A program made the position numbers and the translations under genes. From positions 1 to 35,076 of IMG/VR virus record IMGVR_UViG_3300050821_002214: a stretch of DNA of 35,076 bases; one strand, 5' to 3'. Below the pieces are notes generated by a model. That model saw nothing but the letters and a program-made list of their open reading frames with translations, searched no databases and was not told where the DNA came from. Shown here piece by piece: positions 7,450 through 15,476 of this stretch (position 1 is the first letter of the stretch; every line of letters starts with the position of its first letter). This stretch comes from a virus.

Positions 7450-9876
7450 TTATTTTGAGTACGGGCTATAGGAAGGACTGGAGTTCTTCAGATGCTTTGC
7501 AATGACCCTGGCTGTTTCTTTCGGGTCGGACGCTTCATGAATGTGAAACGTGTGATTCCCGCCGTTAAATGTTTGGTTCGTATCGCCCGATGGATTCACG
7601 CTGGAAGATCGCATAGAATACGATCCGCTTGTTGGGTACGCCTGTGGCGCACCAGGACCAGACAGACTTGCAGTCTTCAGATAATCAGATACTTTATGAT
7701 TAGGAACGATCTGTGATCCTCGTGGAACATTCATCAGTTCGGGTCCACGTTCGCCGACCCAGGCCAAACCACCAGGAGCAGAATCGGTACCATCGGCGAA
7801 TCCAAGTAAAGCCATCTGAGTAAACAGAGCATCCGTCATTATGCCCAATGCTACGGTGTTCGCTATCGTCGCCGACAATTGAGCGCTCGTCACCGTAGTC
7901 TGAAGTGACAGCCCCAATACGTTCACAGCCATCTCCGCAACAAGCTTTTGAATCATTCCAGTAAGCAACTCACCAAACAACTGCTTGCCAGCATTCTTGA
8001 ATACGTTGGCTATATCCTTGCCGACCGAGTCACCCTTCTGGTGACGGCTGAAGACATGGCTTAGCGTTGAGCCGAGTTCTTGCGGCAATGACATCAAGGT
8101 CTTTTGAATGTCAGCGGACATATTACCCGTGCCGAAATTGCTCCACTGTTGAAGTGTTTGTTTCGTGTTTGCAGTCGCAGAATCGCCTATCTGTTTTTGA
8201 GTGCTCAGCCCCGTTGCCTGGTTTTGCACCTCCAGAATCTTCGTCACTGCCTCATATTGGGCGTTGGCGTCAATCGCTTTCTGTTTATCGAGTGCGTTCT
8301 GTGCCTTCTTGATTGCCAGTTCATCACCCAGCACTTTTGCAGTGGCGAGTTCTGTCTCTAAAGTTGCTTCCTTTGCAGCCATTTCCGCCGCATCGAAACC
8401 AGCCATAGTGGTCATATAGGTGATTTGTTGCGACTTGGTATGCAGCAACTCAAGACCATAGGCTCTTTCCGTTGCTAGTTTCTTCGCCTGTAATTCGGCT
8501 TCGGCTGAATTGGCTCGTCCTGACGCATTGGCGTCGGACATTTTTGCATCGTGTTCTTGCTTATCAGTGCCAATCTTTTCACCGATCCGTTGCCCTTCCT
8601 GAACGAGGTTTTCATATTCCTTAGCGGCTGCTTTCGCTTTCGCAGCGTTTTCCTCAGCAACCTTTTTGCCCCGTTCAGCGACTCGTGCGATTGCAGCACT
8701 GCTTTCCTGGTGAAGTCTTACCAGTTCATGCGTGATTTCTTCTGATCGGGTTTTGTATTGCGATTCCGCTGCTAAGCGAGATTCCCAGTACTTGATTAGT
8801 TCGCCGAGATTCGCTTTATACGTTAACGAATCCGCTCCGAGGCCATCTTCATCAGATTTCTTTAGCGCTTTCTCTTTTGCTTCCGTCGCCTCTTTAGCTG
8901 CTTGTGCTGCATCCTTAGCTGCTTTTGCTTTTGCGTTGTCGGCCTGTGCTTTATCAAGATCGAGAGAGTTCGATGCAGCATGTTGAACCCGTTTGGCTTG
9001 ATTTAATTGTTCCTGAAGTTGTTTAATCTGGCCCGATTGATCTTCTATGAGTGAGTCACCTGACGCTCCTGATCCTGACCCGCCGCTACCGTCTGTTACA
9101 TCTCCCTTCGGCGATAGCGCTGCTTGCCGTCTCTTCTGAAGAGCCTTTGTCGAGTCAAGTTTGGTCGTGAGCCTTTGTATTTCACCAGAGGCGCTATCTT
9201 TAATCTTCTTTGCATCGCCGTCTGCATCTGCAACCTGTTCTCTGAATCGGTCGGCACCTTCGGCATTACCCTTAGTCGATGCCTGATTACCAAACAATTG
9301 CGCAAAGAACCCCACGTTTTGTGTCTTCAGTATCTCTGACAGCTTTGCCAGGTCCGTATCGAGTGACGCCGCCAGTTTGTCGGCATTGACCCTCGCTTCA
9401 TCCAGGGTTATTGCCAGCGTGTTTTCGTGCTTGCCTGTGAGTTTGGCTGTTTCTGCATTAAGGCGAGCAATGCTTAGGTCAGTTTCGTCGTTAGAATCTT
9501 TCAGCCCTCTTGAAAAACTACGCCATGCTTCTTCGCTCTTTGCTTTTCCTTCAGATACTTTATTGAAGAACTCGGCTATTTTCTTACCCGTCTCGATGAC
9601 GGCTACACCAATAGCGATGACGGCAACTGACGAAAACGCCGCATTCATAGCCGTGGAAATACCGGGAAGTTCGGCTAGAAAATTTCTCGCATGCCGAGGC
9701 AATGATATGCCCAGTTCTTCACCAAGCAACGCCATGGCCCCTTTAGCCTCGTTTGCTGATCCCTTGGCGTGAGAACTGAACTCCTTAATATTGCCTTTTG
9801 CTTTTTCGAGATCCTTGACGAATTGCGAGGTTCCCGCCGACAAGTTGATACGGATTTCACCGACCGATAGAGACAT
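7450..9876 (-). CDS. Tail tape measure protein
   Basis: An 808-aa, mostly helical protein that sets tail length. It begins with the usual tape measure start (VGEIRINLSAGTSQFVKDLEKA), has a hydrophobic segment (about 76-105), long coiled coils rich in A, K and E (about 150-560), and a membrane-like stretch near residue 645-695 followed by GFADGTDSAPGGLAWVGERGPEL, a motif common near tape measure C-termini. Residues 138-149 read RLNAETAKLTGK; nearly the same 12 residues occur in the lipoprotein at 11192-11482. CCAATAAATACCTTT precedes the ATG. Confidence 0.92.
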   Translation of the reverse strand: MSLSVGEIRINLSAGTSQFVKDLEKAKGNIKEFSSHAKGSANEAKGAMALLGEELGISLPRHARNFLAELPGISTAMNAAFSSVAVIAIGVAVIETGKKIAEFFNKVSEGKAKSEEAWRSFSRGLKDSNDETDLSIARLNAETAKLTGKHENTLAITLDEARVNADKLAASLDTDLAKLSEILKTQNVGFFAQLFGNQASTKGNAEGADRFREQVADADGDAKKIKDSASGEIQRLTTKLDSTKALQKRRQAALSPKGDVTDGSGGSGSGASGDSLIEDQSGQIKQLQEQLNQAKRVQHAASNSLDLDKAQADNAKAKAAKDAAQAAKEATEAKEKALKKSDEDGLGADSLTYKANLGELIKYWESRLAAESQYKTRSEEITHELVRLHQESSAAIARVAERGKKVAEENAAKAKAAAKEYENLVQEGQRIGEKIGTDKQEHDAKMSDANASGRANSAEAELQAKKLATERAYGLELLHTKSQQITYMTTMAGFDAAEMAAKEATLETELATAKVLGDELAIKKAQNALDKQKAIDANAQYEAVTKILEVQNQATGLSTQKQIGDSATANTKQTLQQWSNFGTGNMSADIQKTLMSLPQELGSTLSHVFSRHQKGDSVGKDIANVFKNAGKQLFGELLTGMIQKLVAEMAVNVLGLSLQTTVTSAQLSATIANTVALGIMTDALFTQMALLGFADGTDSAPGGLAWVGERGPELMNVPRGSQIVPNHKVSDYLKTASLSGPGAPQAYPTSGSYSMRSSSVNPSGDTNQTFNGGNHTFHIHEASDPKETARVIAKHLKNSSPSYSPYSK

Positions 9877-9897
9877 AAAGGTATTTATTGGTTTGTG

Positions 9898-10596
9898 CTA
9901 TCCCGTGGGATTCGTGTCGGCGTAGACGTGTACCCAGCGTTTATAGATTGCTGAAGTGTTTCCCTCTTTCAGGCCGAGCATCTTGGCGATTTTGGGAAAC
10001 GATAGACCGCTCTGACGTAATTCAATAATACGCTTGCGCAAAGCGATTTGTTCTGGTGTTCCGTCAGTGGTCTGGCGTTCTCTATTTTTGTTCCACGCCG
10101 GTCGACCTATTCCAGCTTCACTGATTTTCCGTCTGGTTTCGGCAGAATGCGGCGTACGAGGGTGTACTGCGTATCGAGCTTTGAGGGATTCCGATCTTTT
10201 ACGAATTGATTCCGGGGACGCTTTCTTGCCTCTTAACGCAATGCTGTTCGCAGCCCCTATCTTGCGTTTGGTGCTCTCAGACATCCGATGAGTGCGTCCA
10301 CCCGGAGAAATGTTGTACCCTTGTGTTCTGTTTGTCGAGTCGTAATGATGCACTTCCATGCACTCAATCCCGTCGAGTTCTTCCTGTGATGACGCACCAT
10401 GAAGAAGTGTGACTACAAACGCATCACGACCATATTTTCTGATCGCATGAGACAGGACCATGTTCTTTAATCCTGTCAGTGCCTTGTAACAGTGTTGGTT
10501 CCAGCGCTGGTTAAGCGGTTGGACGGTCTGCCCAACATAGACCTTTCTGTTGATAGTGTTCGTTATGAGGTAAATGCTTCCGTATGGAGACTTCAT
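9898..10596 (-). CDS. GIY-YIG homing endonuclease with NUMOD repeats
   Basis: A 232-aa protein with an N-terminal GIY-YIG domain (SIYLITNTINRKVYVGQT, residues 7-24, then the NQRWNQHC segment with the conserved Arg), a Gly-rich NISPGG link, and NUMOD3-like DNA-binding repeats (SESTKRKIGAAN, SPESIRKRSESLKAR, SAETRRKISEAGIGRP). A C-terminal HTH (IIELRQSGLSFPKIAKMLGL) follows. It sits between the gp10-like gene and the tape measure gene, which are normally close together, so it is a free-standing homing gene inserted in the late operon. Confidence 0.92.
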   Translation of the reverse strand: MKSPYGSIYLITNTINRKVYVGQTVQPLNQRWNQHCYKALTGLKNMVLSHAIRKYGRDAFVVTLLHGASSQEELDGIECMEVHHYDSTNRTQGYNISPGGRTHRMSESTKRKIGAANSIALRGKKASPESIRKRSESLKARYAVHPRTPHSAETRRKISEAGIGRPAWNKNRERQTTDGTPEQIALRKRIIELRQSGLSFPKIAKMLGLKEGNTSAIYKRWVHVYADTNPTG

Positions 10597-10622
10597 CCAA
10601 TAGGATTTAGGAATTGCGATTA

Positions 10623-11057
10623 TTAGCCTTTCAGACCGGCTTCAATACTGGCTAGCAAACGGGTTTTAAACGCTTCAATAGCTTCTTGCTGACTCGCTGC
10701 TAATGCCGGTCTCATGAACGGATGTGGCTGAACCACTTTTCCGGTGTCGGTCTTATTGGGCTTGTGTCCTACGGCTCTATGTCCAACTTCCACGAGCCGA
10801 GCGATTTGCCCCTGCTTTCCAAAACCGACAGCCAGGGAACCGCCCTTGCCTTCAGAACTGATCGAGATTTCAGATTGGATGGATTCCTTCAGGAGACCGG
10901 TGTCGACGGGCGTACGAGTCTCCAGAGCCTCAACAATCGGGATTGCACCAGCGGCGAGCGCCTGCCCAAACGCACCTTTGACGATACGAGCCGGTAAACC
11001 CTCCAGTTGTGTAATGCAGTTGTCGAGACCTTCGATTTGAATACCGAGTTCGTTCAT
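10623..11057 (-). CDS. HK97 gp10-like tail completion protein
   Basis: A 144-aa protein typical of HK97-gp10_like head-tail or tail completion proteins: TPVDTGLLKESI near residue 49-60, EVGHRAVGHK with the conserved basic patch, and a C-terminal PHPFMRPAL motif. In siphophages it joins tail and connector. Here it lies downstream of the tail tube and chaperone genes instead of beside the head-closure gene, and the GIY-YIG gene follows it. CCATAAATACCGGC precedes the ATG. Confidence 0.88.
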   Translation of the reverse strand: MNELGIQIEGLDNCITQLEGLPARIVKGAFGQALAAGAIPIVEALETRTPVDTGLLKESIQSEISISSEGKGGSLAVGFGKQGQIARLVEVGHRAVGHKPNKTDTGKVVQPHPFMRPALAASQQEAIEAFKTRLLASIEAGLKG

Positions 11058-11088
11058 GCCGGTATTTATGGAAATGTGGGTATGTATC

Positions 11089-11117
11089 TTGAAGTGACTT
11101 CATTCTGATGATGTTAA
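11089..11117 (+). promoter_or_regulatory. Promoter with overlapping inverted repeat for the antisense lipoprotein
   Basis: TTGAAG (11089-11094) and TGTTAA (11112-11117) are 17 bp apart. A perfect inverted repeat TGAAGTGACTTCA (11090-11102, 6+1+6) overlaps the -35, as an operator would. It lies between the divergent gp10-like and lipoprotein genes. Confidence 0.45.
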
Positions 11118-11191
11118 CCTTGGTTAGATTCCGGTCACATTGCGGTTTGCCCCCTTGAGGAGGTATGGTCGTCGACAGGAGGAATCAACCG

Positions 11192-11482
11192 ATGAAACTG
11201 ACCAGCTTGTTATTGACAGCGGTCCTGTGTACAGCCTGCGGCCCGTCGTTGAAGGATAGAGCCGAACAGACGAGGGATATCGAGCGTTCGAAATATGCCG
11301 GTATGGTTATGGACGTGGAGAATGCAACTGCGGATCTTGAAATTATCCGCCTCAATGCGGACACGGCGAAACTAACCGGCAAGCCGGTTGATAAGAAGGC
11401 CATCGAAGACGCCGAAAAGAAACTAGCAGCCTCTAAACTGGCATTGCAACTCGACGGCTACCTTGCTGAAGTCCGAAATTAA
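11192..11482 (+). CDS. Lipoprotein moron with tape-measure motif
   Basis: A 96-aa lipoprotein: MKLTSLLLTAVLCTAC signal with lipobox Cys16, then a charged, coiled-coil-like mature part. ATG at 11192 is preferred over an upstream in-frame start because AGGAGG lies 11 nt before it. It is on the strand opposite to all surrounding tail genes, with its own promoter and terminator, the hallmark of a moron expressed in lysogeny. Residues 53-64 (RLNADTAKLTGK) match tape measure residues 138-149 at 11 of 12 positions, and the DNA is about 28/36 identical. Lipoproteins that bind tape measure proteins and block injection of related phages are known in Streptococcus phage TP-J34, so superinfection exclusion is the favoured guess. 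Confidence 0.8.
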   Translation: MKLTSLLLTAVLCTACGPSLKDRAEQTRDIERSKYAGMVMDVENATADLEIIRLNADTAKLTGKPVDKKAIEDAEKKLAASKLALQLDGYLAEVRN

Positions 11483-11517
11483 AACCCAATCCACTTCGAA
11501 TTTCACAAACGCTCTGG

Positions 11518-11548
11518 CGGAAACCCCGATCAGGGCGTTTCCGATTTT
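11518..11548 (+). terminator. Terminator of the lipoprotein gene
   Basis: CGGAAAC (11518-11524) pairs with GTTTCCG (11537-11543), inner CCC/GGG, then ATTTTA. It overlaps the end of the convergent tail chaperone ORF at 11530. Confidence 0.8.
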
Positions 11549-11973
11549 ACGTGGGTTGCAGGGACCCGGTTAACCCAGGCCGGTTTGTGGTGTGTAATAT
11601 GTTCGTTCAGTCCTGAGAAGACATTGCGGAACTGGTCGGCAACGAGGTCATTACGATCTCTGTCCGTGACTTCCGGCTTTCGTTCGCAATGGGACGGCAT
11701 GAACTGGCTGGGATTTAAAAGCTCCTTCGGTCGCATATAGCCCCAGTTGCAAATGGTTGCGCACACCTGACCAAACAAAAGCTCTGTGTGTTCGGTCTGT
11801 GCGTGCTGCGCATCCATCAGATACCAGAACTGTTTTGGCGTCAGGGCGTAGAACTCTTCATCCGACAAACCGAGCACAACACGAGCCGTGGACCAATAAG
11901 CGGCCCATGTGTCTTCGCTACTTACAGGTTCGTTGCTTCCGGGTCGGCTGGTACTGCCTCTGGCTTTTTTTTT
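11530..11973 (-). CDS. Tail chaperone, frameshifted downstream ORF (GT-type)
   Basis: This frame has no stop from the A9 run at 11965-11973 to 11530. Read from the slip it gives KKKARGSTSRP, then EDTWAAYWSTAR, then VLGLSDEEFYALTPKQFWYLM, which is the usual second half of siphophage tail chaperones. The first standard start inside it is a GTG at 11877, in the middle of the conserved helix, so it is best read as the C-terminal half of a fusion made by -1 frameshifting from the ORF at 11922-12269, as in lambda G and GT. The final part (RPKELLNPSQFMPSH) is Pro-rich. The fusion recruits tail tube to the tape measure. Confidence 0.8.
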   Translation of the reverse strand, partial: KKKARGSTSRPGSNEPVSSEDTWAAYWSTARVVLGLSDEEFYALTPKQFWYLMDAQHAQTEHTELLFGQVCATICNWGYMRPKELLNPSQFMPSHCERKPEVTDRDRNDLVADQFRNVFSGLNEHITHHKPAWVNRVPATHVKSETP

Positions 11974-12269
11974 GGCATCGAGGCGCTATGAGACTCTACA
12001 ATTGCCGTTGTGACATCAACTAGAGTATCGAAGCGTATTAAATCTCCGGCGTCTTCCACGGTCATTGCTGGATGTCGAGAGGTGAGAGCCGCAAACAGAA
12101 ACGCCCGTAATTGAAGACTGCTGATGTTTGCCAAGTTGAAGGACGCCTGAAGTAAATTCACGCCCGTTGCTTTCTCTGCTTCGGCTGCTGCATTGAAATC
12201 GAAAACGAGAGAATAAGTAACGCCGTCAATGGTCAACGGTACAGGCTGTTGTGTCATGTTGTGTTTCAT
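11922..12269 (-). CDS. Tail assembly chaperone (G-type)
   Basis: A 115-aa protein starting MKHNMTQQPVPLTIDGVTYSL; the frame is open 7 codons further but the ATG at 12267-12269 follows the TAAATA box and avoids the terminator. It has the beta start plus helical core of tail chaperones (FNAAAEAEKATGVNLLQASF, LRAFLFAALTSRHPAMT). It ends KKKPEAVPADPEATNL in the 0 frame; frameshifting at the A9 run replaces the last 13 residues by the downstream domain. Confidence 0.85.
   Translation of the reverse strand: MKHNMTQQPVPLTIDGVTYSLVFDFNAAAEAEKATGVNLLQASFNLANISSLQLRAFLFAALTSRHPAMTVEDAGDLIRFDTLVDVTTAIVESHSASMPKKKPEAVPADPEATNL
11965..11973 (-). promoter_or_regulatory. -1 programmed frameshift site
   Basis: Nine consecutive A on the coding strand sit in the 0 frame as CCA AAA AAA AAG CCA. 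A -1 slip (A AAA AAA type) moves ribosomes from the first chaperone ORF, which stops 43 nt later, into the second. Placement between two tail chaperone ORFs, just after the tail tube gene, is the classic location. Confidence 0.85.
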
Positions 12270-12283
12270 GGTGAAAATATTTA

Positions 12284-12327
12284 GAAACAAAAAGAAAGCC
12301 CCATCACACTGGAGAATGTGACAGGGC
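12284..12327 (-). terminator. Terminator after the tail tube gene
   Basis: On the minus strand, arms 12317-12327 and 12298-12308 (GCCCTGTCACA / TGTGATGGGGC) pair over an 8-nt loop and run into TTTCTTTTTGTTTC. It separates the abundant tail tube transcript from the chaperone genes. The next feature is a TAAATA box at 12278-12283. Confidence 0.75.
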
Positions 12328-12357
12328 GTCTTTTACTTTCGAGTTGTTGAGATTAGC

Positions 12358-12807
12358 TTACGATCCAGCGGTAAACGTCCATGCACCAGATACGGTGATC
12401 TTTGCAGACGTTATGATCTGTTTGTTGCTGTCGATGTCGGTGATATCGTCGAACTGAGCCACTAAGCCGGTAAAGGTGTAAGTGTCCCCAGTCGTAGTTT
12501 GTGCAGGTGTCAAAGGAAGCACCAGTTCATACGGAAGAAAGTTCTTCGCAATCCATGACGCCTGAAGCGCTTGCCAGCCTGGATCAGAACTAACCCGGTT
12601 GATGGTCAACTCGAATGAACCATATTCATTCATGGTCGGCAGGAATTCAGTACCAGTGCTTTGCAATGTGGTGATTTCTACTGTCTTGTTATTCTTGCCG
12701 CTATGCTTGCAAGACGTGATACCGTAAACGGGTACGAACGTGGTCGACGGCTTAACACTGAAGACTGACTGATTGCCTGTTTGGGCATTATTGGGAACGT
12801 AACTCAA
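12358..12807 (-). CDS. Major tail tube protein
   Basis: A 149-aa beta-rich protein in the tail tube position (between tail terminator and chaperones): SKNNKTVEITTLQSTGT-like start, a central GSFELTINRVSSDPGWQAL segment, LVLPLTP, and the strand KITVSGAWTFTAGS at the end. The start is TTG at 12805-12807 (M-S-Y-V), backed by GGAG 10 nt upstream. A TAAATAC box lies 54 nt before the start (12862-12867). Confidence 0.85.
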   Translation of the reverse strand: MSYVPNNAQTGNQSVFSVKPSTTFVPVYGITSCKHSGKNNKTVEITTLQSTGTEFLPTMNEYGSFELTINRVSSDPGWQALQASWIAKNFLPYELVLPLTPAQTTTGDTYTFTGLVAQFDDITDIDSNKQIITSAKITVSGAWTFTAGS

Positions 12808-12875
12808 AAGTTCAACTCCTGTGAGCCACGCCGTTAAACCGGTGTGAGCTTCAACAGAATGTATTTAGCTAAGTG

Positions 12876-13289
12876 CTACTGTGCGTAGTATTGAATTTCG
12901 TATTCGAGGGATCTCACGAAGCTTCTATTCGCATCGTTGAATCCATCGATTCCTGATGACGGAAGCTGATAAATGCCTGCAACCCTCGTGCTATCGGCAT
13001 CAGTGAAGACGCCCCGAAACCCGCCACTAAGGACATTGGTAATAGAGTGAGCAAGAGCGAACGAGTCAGCCGCCTGGTAGCCGTGGCAATCGATTTGAAC
13101 ATGCCACTTTGTCAGAGCGTTTTGACCGTCGAGTTCATAAAGCGGAGTCGACAGAATCCCTCGATAGCTCCACGCTTTGGGTGTCGATGATGAAATCGTG
13201 TCTTTTGCAAGCTGGGTAGCATACCCGCCTGGGATCGAGGCATCATTAAGACCGGTTGTGATGTATTCGACTAGTCCCTGCTCGATCAT
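12876..13289 (-). CDS. Tail terminator / tail completion protein
   Basis: A 137-aa protein with the layout of siphophage tail terminators: N-terminal helix (IEQGLVEYITTGL), central strand WHVQIDCHGYQAADSFALAHSITNVL and a C-terminal strand SLEYEIQYYAQ. Its ATG overlaps the TGA of the head closure gene (ATGA), showing translational coupling. It would cap the tail tube. Confidence 0.75.
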   Translation of the reverse strand: MIEQGLVEYITTGLNDASIPGGYATQLAKDTISSSTPKAWSYRGILSTPLYELDGQNALTKWHVQIDCHGYQAADSFALAHSITNVLSGGFRGVFTDADSTRVAGIYQLPSSGIDGFNDANRSFVRSLEYEIQYYAQ

Positions 13290-13660
13290 TTATCGGCACT
13301 CCCGAGACCCAGACAAGTAAGGATCATGAATGTATTCATCTCCTTGACGTTTTCAAGGTATTGGATGATGAAAGACGCCCCGCTGGGTAATTGAAGTCTT
13401 GATTGTGGTGTGAACTGGGATCGATACCACGATGTTACTTTGATGATTGCCTGTGTCGCTTCCTGACCTGACTTGATTAAGTCAGCACCTCGAATGTAAT
13501 CGATACTTGCCCAAGCGGTCACTGGTGGAACTGATGCCTGATAGGTCAATGTTGCGCCGGATGCATCGCTACCAGCAACGGGACTAAGCAAGGTGATCTG
13601 ATGCCGAAATGTTCCAGGGTTTACGGTGGGAATATCGGCGTTGATATTGGGCTTGTTCAC
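13286..13660 (-). CDS. Head closure / head-tail joining protein
   Basis: A 124-aa protein of the phage head-tail joining type: GTFRHQITLLSPVAGSDASG followed by VTAWASIDYIRGADLI and IIKVTSWYRSQFTPQSRL. It closes the connector after packaging. The start is GTG at 13658-13660, directly after the TGA of the endonuclease gene; CCATAAATACCTGA precedes it, and that box lies inside the last codons of the endonuclease gene. Confidence 0.88.
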   Translation of the reverse strand: MNKPNINADIPTVNPGTFRHQITLLSPVAGSDASGATLTYQASVPPVTAWASIDYIRGADLIKSGQEATQAIIKVTSWYRSQFTPQSRLQLPSGASFIIQYLENVKEMNTFMILTCLGLGSADK

Positions 13661-14131
13661 TCAGGTATTTATGGATTCCGGGACGGCCTCATGTGAGACA
13701 AGGTAGTTGCCAGCTTTGAAACAGGTAAGAGGATTTTCTCTAGCGTAGGCTATGAGCAGGTTGCAAAAGGAGTGCAAAATGGCCCGAATCTTTCCCGTTT
13801 CATGATTATGATCGATACAGGGTCTAAGATTGTTGACGCTTCGGTCAAATGGCTCTTCACAGAGCGCACATGTGTGGTTTTGGCGTTCCATCATTGCCTG
13901 GTACTGATCGAAGGTAAGGTTATAGCGGCGTTTGAGCGTATATCCTTTCCGTCGTAGCTTTCTGTCGGGTCTCGCCTCATTGCGTTTGCTTCTGGCGTGC
14001 ATACAGACCAAGCAACCAGCGGAACTGGTATATCTAAGCCTTTCTTGACAGTGTTTGCAGGGTGGTCCGGTATAGGTGACGTGGTCTGATAGTTGTGCTT
14101 GCTGACGTGGAGAGAGATCGGAAGTATTCAC
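13661..14131 (-). CDS. Endonuclease VII-type homing nuclease
   Basis: From GTG at 14129-14131 the protein has 156 aa; an earlier in-frame ATG at 14185 would overlap the connector gene. N-terminal zinc motif CKHC ... CLVC, then YNLTFDQYQAMMERQNHTCALCEEP, IDHNHETGKIRAILHSFCNLLI: this is the recombination endonuclease VII core with catalytic DH and the C..C/C..N zinc site. It lies between the connector and head closure genes, which normally adjoin, so it is an insertion in the late operon. Confidence 0.88.
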   Translation of the reverse strand: MNTSDLSPRQQAQLSDHVTYTGPPCKHCQERLRYTSSAGCLVCMHARSKRNEARPDRKLRRKGYTLKRRYNLTFDQYQAMMERQNHTCALCEEPFDRSVNNLRPCIDHNHETGKIRAILHSFCNLLIAYARENPLTCFKAGNYLVSHEAVPESINT

Positions 14132-14139
14132 ACGAATAC

Positions 14140-15246
14140 TTAGTACCGATAATCCATGACCGGCCCGAGAATCGCTTTGACACAATCACGTGTTGCAGAA
14201 TCATAGGACGGAAGACGATTCACGAACCAAGAGTTGACCAAAAACTTTATAGCGGTCTTTGCGAGTTCCCAATGCTGCGGAGATCCATAATTCACCAGCA
14301 ACGCCGTGGAAGGCTGTGCAATGGCAGTGGTAGCCACGTCACGCATTGTTCCGACTCCACCAGACACGGATTGAATGATCGTGTTCAGGGTTGCGCCACC
14401 CGGCCCCGCTCCTGGGATCGAAATCGGTTGACCGATGTTCACAGCGGTGAACGTCGCTGTTCCAAGTGTTGCGCTGTTTGCGCTCGTGGTCACCTGAACC
14501 GGTGAAGCGTACCCAAGGGTGAAATTGATCTGAACTGCATTGGCAATGACACGAGCAACTGGCCACATTTGGCCGAAGATCGGCATCAATCTTGCCGGTT
14601 GCGATTCGAGATCTTCGACGAAGTTAAAGCCGGTCACCTGGCCGGTTGCCGTGATGCTCGATCCGGTTCCGGTGACGTACGGCAAAAGTAGAGTGACATC
14701 GTCGAGCACATTGATTTGCTGGTTCGCAACGCCGGAACATAACGCAATTAATGCAGTGTTGCCGGAAATGGTCACGCTTGCGTTTGACTCCAGCCCGTGT
14801 GGTTCCGCCGTGACTATCTGAACCGGTTGGTTCAATGTGTTTGTCACAGAGGCGATATTGAACGGCCCGGTAATCATGCTTGTCGTCTGACCGTTCGCAT
14901 TCAAATAGACGAATGTGTTTAGGGTCTGGACAGGAGGAAACGGAAGGAGGAAAGCGTATCGGATGCCCACCATGACGGCGTTAGAACCCGACACGAACGG
15001 ACTAGAGATCTTCTGACCGATCATTTTCCAGTCCACATAACCCGGAAAAAAATCTGTCATGAGCGTCCACGACTGTTGAACCAATTTGCGCTGTGCAATG
15101 GATTCGCACATCGACGTTGCAGCCACGTTCAGCGAGGTTAAAACGTCGTCTTGTGTGGTGTCGCCCTGATCTATACGAAGCATCGATTTCAGTTCTTGAA
15201 TCGATACCGGGTTTACCAGAGGAGGCGAAGTACAGATGAGAGCCAT
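14140..15246 (-). CDS. Head-tail connector (gp6-like) with a large insertion
   Basis: A 368-aa protein. The N-terminus (PVSIQELKSMLRIDQGDTTQDDVLTSLNVAATSMCESIAQRKLV) and C-terminus (HWELAKTAIKFLVNSWFVNR) are those of gp6-like connectors, which are usually about 100-220 aa. The middle (about residues 105-300) is a Ser/Thr/Gly-rich beta region with repeated short motifs (EPHGLESNASVTISGNTA), likely one or two surface domains displayed at the neck. The start overlaps the stop of the small upstream gene by one base. Confidence 0.82.
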   Translation of the reverse strand: MALICTSPPLVNPVSIQELKSMLRIDQGDTTQDDVLTSLNVAATSMCESIAQRKLVQQSWTLMTDFFPGYVDWKMIGQKISSPFVSGSNAVMVGIRYAFLLPFPPVQTLNTFVYLNANGQTTSMITGPFNIASVTNTLNQPVQIVTAEPHGLESNASVTISGNTALIALCSGVANQQINVLDDVTLLLPYVTGTGSSITATGQVTGFNFVEDLESQPARLMPIFGQMWPVARVIANAVQINFTLGYASPVQVTTSANSATLGTATFTAVNIGQPISIPGAGPGGATLNTIIQSVSGGVGTMRDVATTAIAQPSTALLVNYGSPQHWELAKTAIKFLVNSWFVNRLPSYDSATRDCVKAILGPVMDYRY

Positions 15247-15455
15247 TATGATTTCTTCCGGGTCTTCTTTGCTTCAACCGTGGAAGCCCCTTTGTTGGCG
15301 TTCTCAGGCTCTACAGCGGGCATTTCGTCCGGTTCCGCTACACAGATACCCCTTGAGATCCACTTTCCTGCTATATCGGCGTCAAGGTCGTAAATCAGAC
15401 CGGGAAGATAGCCAATGTCCGGGCTTGCGATTGATTGAAGAATCTTTATTTTCAT
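15246..15455 (-). CDS. Small head-neck associated protein
   Basis: A 69-aa protein: short beta start (KIKILQSIASPDIGYLPGLIYDLDADIAGKWISRGICV) and a disordered charged tail ending KKTRKKS. Such a protein is commonly found just upstream of the connector gene in HK97-like phages. CCATAAATATTCCTG precedes the ATG. Its stop overlaps the connector start. Confidence 0.7.
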   Translation of the reverse strand: MKIKILQSIASPDIGYLPGLIYDLDADIAGKWISRGICVAEPDEMPAVEPENANKGASTVEAKKTRKKS

Positions 15456-15476
15456 CAGGAATATTTATGGATACTT

